This document shows, in pieces, positions 18,448-27,854 of a stretch of DNA of 64,000 nucleotides. Each line of letters begins with the position of its first letter. Positions within the stretch are counted from its first letter, which is position 1. A program made the translations under genes and the position numbers. Origin of the DNA: Microterricola gilva (GTDB lineage: Bacteria; Actinomycetota; Actinomycetes; Actinomycetales; Microbacteriaceae). Below the pieces are notes generated by a model that saw nothing but the letters and a program-made list of their open reading frames with translations, ran no database searches and was not told where the DNA came from. The stretch is from positions 1,922,001 through 1,986,000 of the forward strand of contig NZ_SHLC01000001.1 in the NCBI RefSeq assembly GCF_004217495.1. Direction: 5' to 3'.

Positions 18448-19392
18448 CTACTGAGCTGCACTCAGCCTAGCGAGGTCTGCCGCCCCGACCACTCCGGCGT
18501 CGTTGACGAGCTCGGCGACCAGGAACTCGGGCTCCGGGTGGTACCCGCGGGCCGGGAGGTGGTCGAAGTAGGCAGAGCGGATGGGGTCGAGCAGCAGTTC
18601 GCCCGCACTGGAGACGCCGCCGCCGAACACGAAGACCTGCGGGTCCAGCACGGCGGAGAGGCTCGCGCAGGCCTGGCCGAGCCAGTGCCCGAGCTGGCGG
18701 AGCACCGCATGCGCGCCGCCGTCGCCGTCGGCGATGAGAGCGGCGACATCCTCGCCACGGAGTTCTCCGCGGGCGGCTCGCACATCGGCCAGCGTCTGAC
18801 CGATGCCGCCGGCATCCGCGTACTCGTTGGCCATGCGGAGCAGGGCACGACCGGAGCCGTATTGCTCGATGCAGCCGCGGGCTCCGCAGCCGCACGGCAG
18901 GCCCTCTGGCACGATGCGCATGTGGCCGAGCTCGGCCCCGGCGCCGAAGCCGCCGCGGAAGAGCTTGTCGGCACTGACGATGGCCCCACCGACGCCGGTG
19001 CCGATGGTGAGCGTGACCATGTCGCTGTACAGGCGCCCAGCGCCGTAGCGGAACTCCGCCCATCCTGCCGCGTTGGCGTCGTTCTCGATGATCACGGACA
19101 GGTCGAGGCGCGCCTCGAGCTTGGCCCGGAACGGCTCGTTGCGCCAGTTGATGTTCGGCGCGTAGTACACGGTCGACTGCGCGGCGTCGATGAATCCGGC
19201 GGCGGCGATACCGGCCGCGGCGACCTGCTCCCCGACGGAGAGGCTCTGCACCATCTGCACCACGGCGTCTTCGATCTGCGCGGGGTCGCCGGCCGGAGTG
19301 GGCACCCGCTCGCTCTTCACGATCACGCCGAATTCGTCGACGAGAGCCCCGGCGATCTTGGTTCCGCCGATGTCGATTCCGATCGCGTGCAC
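18448..19392 (-). CDS. ROK-family glucokinase
   Basis: Sugar kinase that phosphorylates glucose with ATP (some relatives use polyphosphate). It has 314 residues from GTG 19392 (VHAIGIDIGGTKIAG), matching the family length; the frame continues upstream without family sequence. The phosphate motif IDIGGTK is at the N-terminus, followed by ENDANAAGWAEF near residue 103, GTGVGGAIV near 129 and the zinc-binding ROK signature (GHMRI, then CGCGARGCIEQYGSG) near 153-178. No DNA-binding N-terminal domain is present, so it is a kinase rather than a ROK repressor. Confidence 0.9.
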   Translation of the reverse strand: MHAIGIDIGGTKIAGALVDEFGVIVKSERVPTPAGDPAQIEDAVVQMVQSLSVGEQVAAAGIAAAGFIDAAQSTVYYAPNINWRNEPFRAKLEARLDLSVIIENDANAAGWAEFRYGAGRLYSDMVTLTIGTGVGGAIVSADKLFRGGFGAGAELGHMRIVPEGLPCGCGARGCIEQYGSGRALLRMANEYADAGGIGQTLADVRAARGELRGEDVAALIADGDGGAHAVLRQLGHWLGQACASLSAVLDPQVFVFGGGVSSAGELLLDPIRSAYFDHLPARGYHPEPEFLVAELVNDAGVVGAADLARLSAAQ

Positions 19393-19502
19393 GTGCAACA
19401 GCCTTTCGTCGTGAAATTCAGGGCGGCCGCGTACCGAAGGGCAAGCGCACACCACATTAGAGTGTAAGTCAATCAGTATTCCGGGACGGTCTTCGCTCGG
19501 CA

Positions 19503-19529
19503 GTGTGACGCGTTCACACGCCGATAGAG
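19503..19529 (+). promoter_or_regulatory. Palindrome and -10 element upstream of fadD
   Basis: GTGTGA, five bases, TCACAC (19503-19519) is a perfect palindrome. A likely -10 hexamer TAGAGT (19524-19529) starts five bases later. The half-sites resemble CRP/GlxR sites (TGTGA-N6-TCACA), but the spacer is one base short. It probably controls fadD, possibly also the divergent glucokinase gene. Confidence 0.4.
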
Positions 19530-19565
19530 TGGGTTCCATACATTTCCGGTACCAAAGGAGTTGCC

Positions 19566-21395
19566 GTGCAAGAATTTTCAACGCCCGCTGTCGTGGCAGC
19601 GGACCCCCAGGCGAATATCACCGACCTGCTGGTCCAACGTGTCGCGGCAACACCCGAGCTCGTGTTGTTCTCCCTGCCGGACGGCGCGGGCTGGAAGCCC
19701 GTCACGACCGCTGAGTTCCACGCGCGGGTGGTCGCGCTCGCCAAGGGCCTCGTCGTCGCCGGCATCCAGCCCGGCGACAAGATCGGGCTGATGAGCAAGA
19801 CCCGCTACGAGTGGACGCTGATCGACTTCGCGACCTGGTTCGCCGGTGCCATCCTCGTGCCCGTCTACGAGACCAGCTCCCCCAGCCAGGTGCGCTGGAA
19901 CCTCACCGACTCCGGCGCAACCTCTGTGATCCTCGAGACCGCCGATCACTTCGCCCGCTTCGACGAGGTCCGCGCAGAGCTCCCGGCCATCGCCAACGTG
20001 TGGCAGATCGACCTCGGCGACCTCGACAAGCTGATCGCGGCCGGCACCGAGATTCCGGATGCCGAGATCGAACGCCGTCGCAACCTCGCCGTCGGCGACG
20101 ACATGGCGACGCTCATCTACACGTCAGGCTCGACCGGCAAGCCGCGCGGCTGCGTGCTCACGCACTCGAACTTCCTCGAGCTCTCGCGCAACGCCGCCGT
20201 GTCGCTCAAGGAGGTGCTCACCGCTCCCGGTGGCGCATCGACCCTGCTCTTCATCACGACCGCGCACGTGTTCGCCCGCTTCATCACGGTGCTCTGCGTG
20301 CACGCCGGCGTACGCGTCGGCCACCAGCCGGACACCAAGCAGCTGCTGCCGTCCATGGCGAGCTTCCAGCCGACATTCCTGCTTGCCGTCCCCCGCGTGT
20401 TCGAGAAGGTCTACAACAGCTCGGAGCAGAAGGCAGAGGCCGGCGGCAAGGGCGCCATCTTCCGCCGTGCAGCCGACATCGCCGTTGCCCACTCCAAGGC
20501 GGTCGAGGCCGGCAAGGTCCCGCTCGGCCTCGCGCTCAAGTTCAAGCTGTACGACACGCTCGTTCTGAAGAAGATCCGTGCAGCCCTCGGCGGCAAGGTC
20601 CAGTACGCCGTCTCCGGCTCTGCACCGCTCGGCCAGCGCCTCGGTCACTTCTACCACTCGCTGGGCATCACGATCCTCGAAGGCTACGGCCTCACGGAGA
20701 CCACCGCGCCCGCGACCGTCAACCTCGCCACCAAGGCCAAGATCGGCACCGTCGGCCCGCCCCTGCCCGGTAACGCCGTGCGCATCGCCGACGACGGTGA
20801 GATCGAGGTCAAGGGCATCTGCGTCTTCAAGGAGTACTGGAACAACCCCGAGGCGACCGCCGCGACGTTCAACGACGGCTGGCTGAAGACGGGCGACATC
20901 GGCTCGTTCGACTCCGACGGCTTCCTGACGATCACAGGGCGCAAGAAGGAGATCATCGTCACGGCCGGCGGCAAGAACGTCGCCCCCGCCGCGCTCGAGG
21001 ACCCGATCCGCTCCAACCCGCTCGTCGGGCAGGTCGTCGTGGTCGGCGATCAGAAGCCGTTCATCTCGGCGCTGATCACCCTCGACCCCGAGATGCTGCC
21101 GGTCTGGCTGAACAACAACAACGAGGACGCGGCGATGACCCTCGACGAGGCTGTCGTGAACCCGGCCGTCCTGGCCGAGTTGCAGCGTGCGGTCGATGCG
21201 GCCAACGAGACGGTCTCGCGCGCCGAGTCGATCCGGAAGTTCCGCGTTCTCGCCCTCGAGCTGACGGAGGCGAGCGGCCACCTCACGCCGAAGCTCAGCA
21301 TCAAGCGCAACATCATCCTGCAGGACTTCGCGGGAGAGATCGAGAACATGTACGCCGGAGCACCAGCGACCGAGGGCATCAGCCTCCAGCAGTAG
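19566..21395 (+). CDS. Long-chain fatty acid--CoA ligase (AMP-dependent, FadD15-like)
   Basis: Adenylate-forming enzyme that activates fatty acids to acyl-CoA through an acyl-AMP. It has 609 residues from GTG 19566, with AAAGGAG eight bases upstream. The AMP-binding P-loop-like motif IYTSGSTGKPRG is near residue 183, the A5 motif GYGLTETTAPATVNLA near 375, and GWLKTGDIGSFDSDGFL then GRKKEIIVTAGGKNVAP near 438-478. The C-terminal block LTPKLSIKRNII holds the usual catalytic-domain lysine region. A strong bidirectional terminator follows. Confidence 0.93.
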   Translation: MQEFSTPAVVAADPQANITDLLVQRVAATPELVLFSLPDGAGWKPVTTAEFHARVVALAKGLVVAGIQPGDKIGLMSKTRYEWTLIDFATWFAGAILVPVYETSSPSQVRWNLTDSGATSVILETADHFARFDEVRAELPAIANVWQIDLGDLDKLIAAGTEIPDAEIERRRNLAVGDDMATLIYTSGSTGKPRGCVLTHSNFLELSRNAAVSLKEVLTAPGGASTLLFITTAHVFARFITVLCVHAGVRVGHQPDTKQLLPSMASFQPTFLLAVPRVFEKVYNSSEQKAEAGGKGAIFRRAADIAVAHSKAVEAGKVPLGLALKFKLYDTLVLKKIRAALGGKVQYAVSGSAPLGQRLGHFYHSLGITILEGYGLTETTAPATVNLATKAKIGTVGPPLPGNAVRIADDGEIEVKGICVFKEYWNNPEATAATFNDGWLKTGDIGSFDSDGFLTITGRKKEIIVTAGGKNVAPAALEDPIRSNPLVGQVVVVGDQKPFISALITLDPEMLPVWLNNNNEDAAMTLDEAVVNPAVLAELQRAVDAANETVSRAESIRKFRVLALELTEASGHLTPKLSIKRNIILQDFAGEIENMYAGAPATEGISLQQ

Positions 21396-21403
21396 CACCG
21401 CGC

Positions 21404-21447
21404 AACGCAGAAGGGCCGGTCACGCGAGTGACCGGCCCTTCTGCGTT
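21404..21447. terminator. Bidirectional terminator between fadD and def
   Basis: A perfect 20-bp stem (arms 21404-21423 and 21428-21447) with loop GCGA lies between two convergent genes, nine bases after the fadD stop and 20 before the def stop. Confidence 0.85.
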
Positions 21448-21467
21448 GCTGTGCGCGCCTGCGGGCG

Positions 21468-21959
21468 CTAGAACCAGCTGGACTCGCGGACTTCCTTCAT
21501 CGCGACCCGGCGCCGTTCCTTGTCGAGCCGATCAAGGTAGAGCTTGCCGTCGAGGTGGTCGGTCTCGTGCTGCAGGGCCTGCGCCATCAGCCCGCTTCCG
21601 GAGAGCTCGATCGCGTTGCCGTCGAGGTCAACACCGCTCACCCTGGCGTAGGGGTAGCGCATCGTGTCGTGCCAGAGCTCCGGCACGGAGAGGCATCCCT
21701 CGCCGACGAGCTCCGGCTCGCCGGAGAGCTCCTCGATCACGGGGTTCAGGATGTAGCCGATCTCGCCGTCGACGTTGTAGCTGAACGCGCGCAGGTTGAC
21801 GCCGATCTGGGGCGCGGCGACGCCGGCACGGCCTGGCAGCTTCACGCTGTCGATGAGGTCGTCGACGAGCGCGCGCACGCGGGCGTCGACGACGCGAATC
21901 GGATCGGAGACGGTTTTCAGGACGGGGTCGCCGAAGAGGCGGATCTCGCGGACGGTCAT
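21468..21959 (-). CDS. def: Peptide deformylase
   Basis: Metalloenzyme removing the N-formyl group from nascent proteins. It has 163 residues from ATG 21959. All three family motifs are present: GVAAPQIG near residue 46, EGCLSVP near 87 with the metal cysteine, and QHETDHLDG near 130 with the two metal histidines and catalytic glutamate. It is followed closely upstream by the MinD-like gene (six bases apart), so the two are probably cotranscribed. Confidence 0.95.
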   Translation of the reverse strand: MTVREIRLFGDPVLKTVSDPIRVVDARVRALVDDLIDSVKLPGRAGVAAPQIGVNLRAFSYNVDGEIGYILNPVIEELSGEPELVGEGCLSVPELWHDTMRYPYARVSGVDLDGNAIELSGSGLMAQALQHETDHLDGKLYLDRLDKERRRVAMKEVRESSWF

Positions 21960-21965
21960 GCTGGT

Positions 21966-23342
21966 CTACAGTGCCCTGTCGCTCGGGAGACCCTCGACCA
22001 CGAGTGCGGCGAGGGTGCGGGCGGAGTGACGCGTCAGGGGCTTCAGATCGGCGTAGTTGACGACGGATCCTGCTGCCAGCTGCGGGTCGTAGGGAATGCG
22101 CACAATCTCGCGCACGCGCGACTGGAAGTGCGACTCGATCTCTTCGAGCTTGACGAGGTTCGTGCCCTGGGTCGCCGTGTTGATGGCGACGACCGCGTTG
22201 CGCACGAGATCGCCGTAACCGTTCGCCTCGAGCCAGGTCAGGGTCTCGGATGCCAGGCGCGCCTCGTCGACGCTTCCGCCGGAGACGATCACGATCGAGT
22301 CGGCCCGCTGCAGCGTTGCCCGCATCACCGAGTGCACGATGCCCGTGCCGCAGTCGGTCAGCACGACGGAGTAGAACCGGGCGGCCAGGTCGGCGACGAC
22401 GTTGTAGTCGTTCTCGTCGAAGGCCTCGGAGAGCATCGGATCGGTGTCTGAGGCGAGGATGTCGAGGCGCGTGTCATCGCGGGAGACCAGCGACGAGAAG
22501 TCGGTGAAGCCATTGATGGTGTGCGCCTTGGTGACGACGTCGCGCACGGTGGCGCGGGTCTGCTTCGTGACGCGCTCGGAGAGGGTGCCACGGTCCGGGT
22601 TGGCGTCGACCGCGATGATGCGGTCCTCGCGCGCGTCGGCCAGTGCCATGCCGAGCAGCGTCGTGACGGTGGTCTTGCCGACGCCGCCCTTGCGGGTGAG
22701 GATCGGCACGAAGCGCGTTCCGCCGTTGAACTGCTTGGCGATCCGGTCGGTGAGCGCCTGCTCGGCCCGCACCTTCGCCGAGTCGCCGAGGTTCACGCCG
22801 TGGAAGGTCGCGTTGTACACGAAACGGTTCCAGCCGCCCTTGGGGGCCGGACGGGTGCGCCGGTTCACCTCGAGCAGGCGGTCGGCGGTGAGCATGCCAG
22901 CGTCCTCCGGACCCTCGCCGCGGCGCTGCTCCCCCACCTCGTCGTATGCGCTGTTCTGCGCCATGTCGACGTGTTCGGAGCGCACGCGATCGCGGCGCGA
23001 GTGCTGGGCCGTCGTCGCGGCATCCGTCGCCAGCAGGGCGTCGTACGGCGACGCGCTTGCTGCGGCGGATGACGGCACGGCCGAGTAGCTGGAGCGCCGC
23101 AGCGGAGGCGTGACCACCTCGATGGACGTCGTGGTTGGCTCTGTGGCGTCGACGAAGCCCGGGTTGACGGCCACCTCATCGATCGCAACGGCAACCTCAT
23201 CTGCTGGCATGACGCGGGCGGGAGCAGCCGGGAGATCGACCTGAATGCTCAGGCTCTCCGGCAGCGACGAGGCCAGGCTGTCGACCGTTTCCGGTGGCAG
23301 CTCGCTGTTGTACTCGTCGTCGCTCGTCTTCGTGTTGGGCAC
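21966..23342 (-). CDS. MinD/ParA-family P-loop ATPase with long disordered N-terminus
   Basis: Deviant Walker A ATPase of 458 residues from GTG 23342, with AAGGGGA upstream. The first 150 residues are Ser/Pro/Ala/Thr-rich and probably disordered. The ATPase domain starts with LTRKGGVGKTTVTTLLG near residue 208, then a Walker A' DANPDRGTLSE and VVLTDCGTGIVHSV. This layout resembles nucleotide-binding proteins near actinobacterial secretion or envelope genes, such as EspI-like proteins, but no secretion gene is adjacent. A role in positioning an envelope or division component is a guess; the partner is unknown. Confidence 0.8.
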   Translation of the reverse strand: MPNTKTSDDEYNSELPPETVDSLASSLPESLSIQVDLPAAPARVMPADEVAVAIDEVAVNPGFVDATEPTTTSIEVVTPPLRRSSYSAVPSSAAASASPYDALLATDAATTAQHSRRDRVRSEHVDMAQNSAYDEVGEQRRGEGPEDAGMLTADRLLEVNRRTRPAPKGGWNRFVYNATFHGVNLGDSAKVRAEQALTDRIAKQFNGGTRFVPILTRKGGVGKTTVTTLLGMALADAREDRIIAVDANPDRGTLSERVTKQTRATVRDVVTKAHTINGFTDFSSLVSRDDTRLDILASDTDPMLSEAFDENDYNVVADLAARFYSVVLTDCGTGIVHSVMRATLQRADSIVIVSGGSVDEARLASETLTWLEANGYGDLVRNAVVAINTATQGTNLVKLEEIESHFQSRVREIVRIPYDPQLAAGSVVNYADLKPLTRHSARTLAALVVEGLPSDRAL

Positions 23343-23383
23343 GGTGTATTTCCCCTTATTTCGGGCAGAACTAGCGTTCCAGC

Positions 23384-26300
23384 TTAGCGCGGACGCACAA
23401 CCACGAGAAGATCACCGGCGTCGACCTGCTGCGTCTTGGGGATGGCGAGACGCTCGATCACTCCGGCGATGGGCGAGGTGATCGCCGCTTCCATCTTCAT
23501 GGCCTCGATCGAGGCGACGGCCTGACCGGCCGCGACCTCGGCGCCGAGCTCCAGCTGCAGGGTAACGACGCCGGAGAACGGAGCCGCGATCTGACCGGGC
23601 TGAGAGGCGTCGGCCTTCTCGGCAACCTTGGACTCGACGGTGATGCTGCGGTCGCGCACGAAGACGGGGCGCAGCTGGCCGTTGAGGATGGTCATGACGG
23701 TGCGCATGCCCTTGTCGTCGGCCTCACCGATGGCCTCGAGACCGGCGTAGAGACGCACACCCTTCGAGATCTCGACCACGTGCTCGCCGCCGGGACGCAG
23801 ACCGTAGAGGTAGTCGAGGGTGTCGACGCTGGAGAGGTCTCCGAAGAGTTCACGGATCTGCTCGAACTGGCGCGTCGGCGCCGGGAAGAGCAGGCGGTTC
23901 AGCGTCGAGCGGCGGGTTGCGCTGTCGGCCTCGAGGCCGTCGCGGTCCTCCTGGCTGATCTCGGTCACACCGATGCGGATGTTCTTGCCCGCGAGAACCT
24001 TGCTGCGGAAGGGCTCAGGCCAGCCGCCGGGCAGCTCGCCGAGCTCTCCGGCCATGAAGCCGATGACCGAGTCGGGCACGTCGTACTTGTCCGGGTTCTC
24101 GGCGAAGTCGGCCGGGTCGGCGCGCACGGCGGCGAGGTGCAGGGCGAGGTCGCCGACGACCTTCGACGACGGCGTCACCTTGGGGACGCGGCCGAGGATC
24201 GTGTTGGCGGCCGCGTACATGTCTTCGACGAGCTCGAAGTCGTCGGAGAGGCCGAGGGCGATCGCCTGCTGGCGCAGGTTGGACAGCTGGCCGCCCGGGA
24301 TCTCGTGCTTGTAGACACGGCCGGTCGGGCCGGCGAGGCCGGACTCGAACGGGCGGTAGACCTGGCGAACGGCCTCCCAGTACGGCTCGAGGCTCGAGAT
24401 GCCGTCGAGCGAGATGCCGGTGTCACGCTCGGTGTGCGCGAGGGCGGCCACGAGCGAGGAGGCGGAGGGCTGGCTGGTGGTGCCGGCCATGGGTGCGGAT
24501 GCCACGTCGACGGCGTCGGCACCGGCACGGGCCGCGGCCAACAGGGTCGCCAGCTGGCCACCCGGTGTGTCGTGGGTGTGCACGTGAACGGGCAGGTCGA
24601 AACGCTCGCGGAACGCGCCGACGAGCTTCTCGGCTGCGGCGGGACGCAGGAGCCCTGCCATGTCCTTGATCGCCAGGATGTGCGCGCCGGACTCGACGAT
24701 CTGCTCGGCCAGACGCAGGTAGTAGTCGAGCGTGTAGAGGTCTTCGGCCGGGTCAAGGAGGTCACCGGTGTAGCAGACGGCGACCTCGGCGATGGCGTGC
24801 CCGGTCTCGAGCACGGACTCGATCGCCGGGCGCATCTGCGACACGTCATTGAGGGCGTCGAAGATGCGGAAGATGTCGACACCGGTCGACGCGGCCTCAC
24901 GCACGAAGGCGTCGGTCACCTCGGTGGGGTACGGCGTGTAACCGACAGTGTTGCGGCCGCGGAGCAGCATCTGCAGGTTGATGTTCGGCAGCGCCTCGCG
25001 GAGGGCGGCCAGACGCTCCCACGGGTCCTCGCCGAGGAAGCGCAGGGCCACGTCGTACGTGGCGCCGCCCCAGGCCTCGACCGAGAGCAGCTCGGGGGTG
25101 AGACGCGAGACGTACGGGGCAACGGCGACGAGGTCGCGGGTGCGCACACGGGTGGCGAGCAGCGACTGGTGGGCGTCGCGGAACGTCGTGTCGGTCACGG
25201 CCAGCGCCGTCTGCGCGCGCAGGGCGGCCGCGAAGCCGACCGGGCCGAGCTCCTGCAGCTTCTGGCGGGAACCGGAGGGAGCCGGCGTGCTGAGGTCGAG
25301 CTTCGGCAGCTTGTCGGCCGGGTGCACCAGGGAGATCGGCTTGCCGTTGGGCTGGTTGACGGTGACATCCGCGAGCCAGTTGAGGATCTTGGTTCCGCGG
25401 TCCTTGGAGACGCGGCCGCGCAGCAGCTGCGGGCGCTCGTCGATGAAGGAGGTGCTGAGGTCACCGGCGGCGAAGGACGGGTCCTCGAGCACGGCCTGCA
25501 GGAAGGAGATGTTCGTGGAGACACCACGGATGCGGAACTCGGCAAGTGCGCGCTTGGAGCGGGCGACGGCTGCACCGAAGTCACGGCCGCGGCACGTGAG
25601 CTTGGCGAGCATCGAGTCGAAGTGCGGGCTGATCTGGGCACCGGGGTTGATGGTTCCACCATCGAGGCGGATGCCGGCGCCGCCCGGCGAGCGGTAGGTC
25701 GTGATCTTGCCGGTGTCCGGGCGGAATCCGGCGGTCGGGTCCTCGGTCGTGATGCGGCACTGCAGTGCTGCGCCGCGCAGCTTGATGTCCTTCTGCTCGA
25801 GCCCGAGGTCGACGAGGGACTCCCCCGCCGCGATGCGGATCTGCGCCTGGACGAGGTCGACGTCCGTGACCTCTTCCGTCACGGTGTGCTCGACCTGGAT
25901 GCGCGGGTTCATCTCGATGAAGACGTGCTGGCCGGCACGCTCGCCCGCGGTGTCGAGCAGGAACTCGACGGTTCCGGCGTTGACGTAGTTGATCGACTTC
26001 GCGAAGGCGATGGCGTCGGCGTAGAGCTCTGCGCGCTTCTCGTCGCTGAGGTTCGGCGCCGGGGCGATCTCGACGACCTTCTGGTGGCGGCGCTGCACAG
26101 AGCAGTCACGCTCGAACAGGTGAACGGTTCCACCCTGGGCGTCGGCGAGGATCTGCACCTCGATGTGACGGGGGCGCAGCACGGCTTGCTCGAGGAACAT
26201 GGTGGCGTCGCCGAAGGCGCTGTCGGCCTCGCGCATCGCCTCTTCGAGCGATCCGCGCAGCTCGGCCTTGGTGTTGACGCGGCGCATGCCGCGACCGCCA

Positions 26301-26788
26301 CCGCCGGCGACGGCCTTGGCGAAGATCGGGAAGCCGATCTCGTCGGCCTGGGAGATGAGCAGCTCGACGTCACGCGATGGCGGCGTCGACTTCAGCACGG
26401 GCACGCCGGCGGCGATGGCGTGTTCCTTGGCGGTGACCTTGTTGCCGGCCATCTCCAGAACTTCCTTCTGCGGGCCGATGAAGGTGATGCCGTTGGCGCG
26501 GGCGGCCTCGGCGAGCTCCGGGTTCTCGGAGAGGAAGCCGTAGCCGGGGTAGATGGCGTCCGCGCCACTGTCCAGGGCGACCCTGATGATCTCGCTGACA
26601 TCGAGGTACGCACGCACCGGGTGGCCCGGCTCACCGATCTGGTAGGCCTCGTCGGCCTTCAGACGGTGCAGGGAGTTGCGGTCCTCATAGGGGAAGACGG
26701 CGACCGTCTTCGCCCCGAGCTCCACGGCAGCTCGAAATGCACGGATGGCGATTTCGCCTCGATTGGCAACAAGGATCTTCTGGAACAT
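23384..26788 (-). CDS. pyc: Pyruvate carboxylase
   Basis: Biotin-dependent anaplerotic enzyme converting pyruvate to oxaloacetate. It has 1134 residues, the normal length for the single-chain form. Biotin carboxylase domain at residues 1-450 (ILVANRGEIAIRAFRAA; ATP loop AGGGGRGMRRV near 165; EMNPRIQVEHTVTEE near 290). Carboxyltransferase domain about 530-980 (DTTFRDAHQSLLATR near 540; KDMAGLLRP near 707; HTHDTPGG near 737). C-terminal biotinyl domain with the lysine in SIEAMKMEA near 1103. It is transcribed away from parA. Confidence 0.97.
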   Translation of the reverse strand: MFQKILVANRGEIAIRAFRAAVELGAKTVAVFPYEDRNSLHRLKADEAYQIGEPGHPVRAYLDVSEIIRVALDSGADAIYPGYGFLSENPELAEAARANGITFIGPQKEVLEMAGNKVTAKEHAIAAGVPVLKSTPPSRDVELLISQADEIGFPIFAKAVAGGGGRGMRRVNTKAELRGSLEEAMREADSAFGDATMFLEQAVLRPRHIEVQILADAQGGTVHLFERDCSVQRRHQKVVEIAPAPNLSDEKRAELYADAIAFAKSINYVNAGTVEFLLDTAGERAGQHVFIEMNPRIQVEHTVTEEVTDVDLVQAQIRIAAGESLVDLGLEQKDIKLRGAALQCRITTEDPTAGFRPDTGKITTYRSPGGAGIRLDGGTINPGAQISPHFDSMLAKLTCRGRDFGAAVARSKRALAEFRIRGVSTNISFLQAVLEDPSFAAGDLSTSFIDERPQLLRGRVSKDRGTKILNWLADVTVNQPNGKPISLVHPADKLPKLDLSTPAPSGSRQKLQELGPVGFAAALRAQTALAVTDTTFRDAHQSLLATRVRTRDLVAVAPYVSRLTPELLSVEAWGGATYDVALRFLGEDPWERLAALREALPNINLQMLLRGRNTVGYTPYPTEVTDAFVREAASTGVDIFRIFDALNDVSQMRPAIESVLETGHAIAEVAVCYTGDLLDPAEDLYTLDYYLRLAEQIVESGAHILAIKDMAGLLRPAAAEKLVGAFRERFDLPVHVHTHDTPGGQLATLLAAARAGADAVDVASAPMAGTTSQPSASSLVAALAHTERDTGISLDGISSLEPYWEAVRQVYRPFESGLAGPTGRVYKHEIPGGQLSNLRQQAIALGLSDDFELVEDMYAAANTILGRVPKVTPSSKVVGDLALHLAAVRADPADFAENPDKYDVPDSVIGFMAGELGELPGGWPEPFRSKVLAGKNIRIGVTEISQEDRDGLEADSATRRSTLNRLLFPAPTRQFEQIRELFGDLSSVDTLDYLYGLRPGGEHVVEISKGVRLYAGLEAIGEADDKGMRTVMTILNGQLRPVFVRDRSITVESKVAEKADASQPGQIAAPFSGVVTLQLELGAEVAAGQAVASIEAMKMEAAITSPIAGVIERLAIPKTQQVDAGDLLVVVRPR

Positions 26789-26864
26789 GCAAGCCTTTCA
26801 AACACCCCGGGCACTCAGCCAACGGTTAGGTTCTCTAAGACTAGTGAAGGTAACGTGTCTTCTT

Positions 26865-27680
26865 GTGCACGTTCTCTCCGTCAGCTCCCTCAAGGGAGGC
26901 GTCGGCAAGACCACAGTGACTCTGGGTCTTGCATCGGCGGCCTTCGCGCGCGGCATCCGCACCCTCGTGGTGGACTTGGACCCGCAGTCCGACGTCTCCA
27001 CCGGCATGGATATCCAAGTCGCGGGGCACCTCAATGTGTCCGACGTGCTCGCTTCCCCCAAGGAAAAGGTGGTGCGTGCGGCAATCGCGCCGTCCGGCTG
27101 GACCAAGGGCAGGGCAGGCAGCGTCATTGATGTGATGATCGGCAGCCCGTCCGCCATCAACTTCGACGGCCCGCACCCGAGCATCCGTGACATCTGGAAG
27201 CTCGAAGAAGCGCTCGCGAATGTTGAGAAAGATTACGAACTCGTTCTGATCGACTGCGCGCCGTCGCTCAATGCGCTCACCCGCACCGCCTGGGCAGCAA
27301 GCGACCGTGTCGCCGTCGTCACCGAGCCCGGCCTCTTCTCCGTTGCTGCGGCCGACCGCGCACTCCGCGCGATCGAGGAGATCCGCCGCGGCCTCTCGCC
27401 GCGCCTGCAGCCGCTCGGCATCATCGTGAACCGTGCCCGCACGGCATCCCTCGAGCACCAGTTCCGCATCAAGGAGCTGCGCGACATGTTCGGACCGCTC
27501 GTGCTCAGCCCGCAGCTCCCGGAGCGCACCTCGCTGCAGCAGGCGCAGGGCGCGGCGCAGCCGCTGCACATCTGGCCGGGAGACAGCGCTCAGGAGCTCT
27601 CGCGCTACTTCGACCAGCTGCTCGACCGCGTGCTGCGCACCGCGAAGATCGAGAAGTACGCGGAGAACCCAAGCGCCTGA
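26865..27680 (+). CDS. ParA-family ATPase
   Basis: Chromosome/plasmid-partition type Walker ATPase of 271 residues. GTG 26865 (VHVLSVSSLKGGVGKTT) is chosen because the P-loop begins nine residues later and a TAACGT hexamer eight bases upstream could give a leaderless start; an in-frame GTG at 26844 is the alternative. Motifs: SLKGGVGKTTVTLGLA, Walker A' VVDLDPQSDVSTG and Walker B VLIDCAPSL near 115. No parB is adjacent. Together with the neighbouring MerR and FHA genes it forms a set that I recall as conserved in Microbacteriaceae. Confidence 0.87.
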   Translation: MHVLSVSSLKGGVGKTTVTLGLASAAFARGIRTLVVDLDPQSDVSTGMDIQVAGHLNVSDVLASPKEKVVRAAIAPSGWTKGRAGSVIDVMIGSPSAINFDGPHPSIRDIWKLEEALANVEKDYELVLIDCAPSLNALTRTAWAASDRVAVVTEPGLFSVAAADRALRAIEEIRRGLSPRLQPLGIIVNRARTASLEHQFRIKELRDMFGPLVLSPQLPERTSLQQAQGAAQPLHIWPGDSAQELSRYFDQLLDRVLRTAKIEKYAENPSA

Positions 27681-27698
27681 TCGGCACGAGCGGGTCGC

Positions 27699-27843
27699 GG
27701 GTTTCGACACGCTCAACCAGCGGGCCCGTTTTCGACAAGCTCAACCAACGGAGCGGGGTTCGACACGCTCAAACGGAACGGGTTTCGACAAGCTCAACCA
27801 GCGGACGCGCCGAACAGACCCGCTGATCGAGCGGGTCGAAATC
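27699..27843. repeat. Intergenic array of TTCGACAAGCTCAACCA-type repeats
   Basis: Four direct copies of a unit close to GGTTTCGACAAGCTCAACC followed by AGCGG start at 27699, 27728, 27755 and 27780, with one inverted, diverged copy at 27820-27843. Copies 1 and 3 have CACGC in place of CAAGC, and copy 3 is shortened. The last direct and the inverted copy can pair as a hairpin between the convergent parA and merR genes. This unit is, from memory, a dispersed intergenic repeat of many high-GC actinobacteria. Confidence 0.8.
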
Positions 27844-27854
27844 ACTGCTGAGGT

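Noticed and set aside
23780-27130. Very long open frame of 1116 codons on the plus strand opposite pyc
   Set aside because: It is the antisense of the pyruvate carboxylase reading frame. High GC content at third positions keeps the opposite strand open; the translation is Arg/Val/Gly/Asp-rich without domains, whereas pyc is complete.
27699-27843. CRISPR array
   Set aside because: The repeats are irregularly spaced (22-29 bases from start to start), imperfect, only four in direct orientation, and the spacers are too short; no cas genes are nearby.
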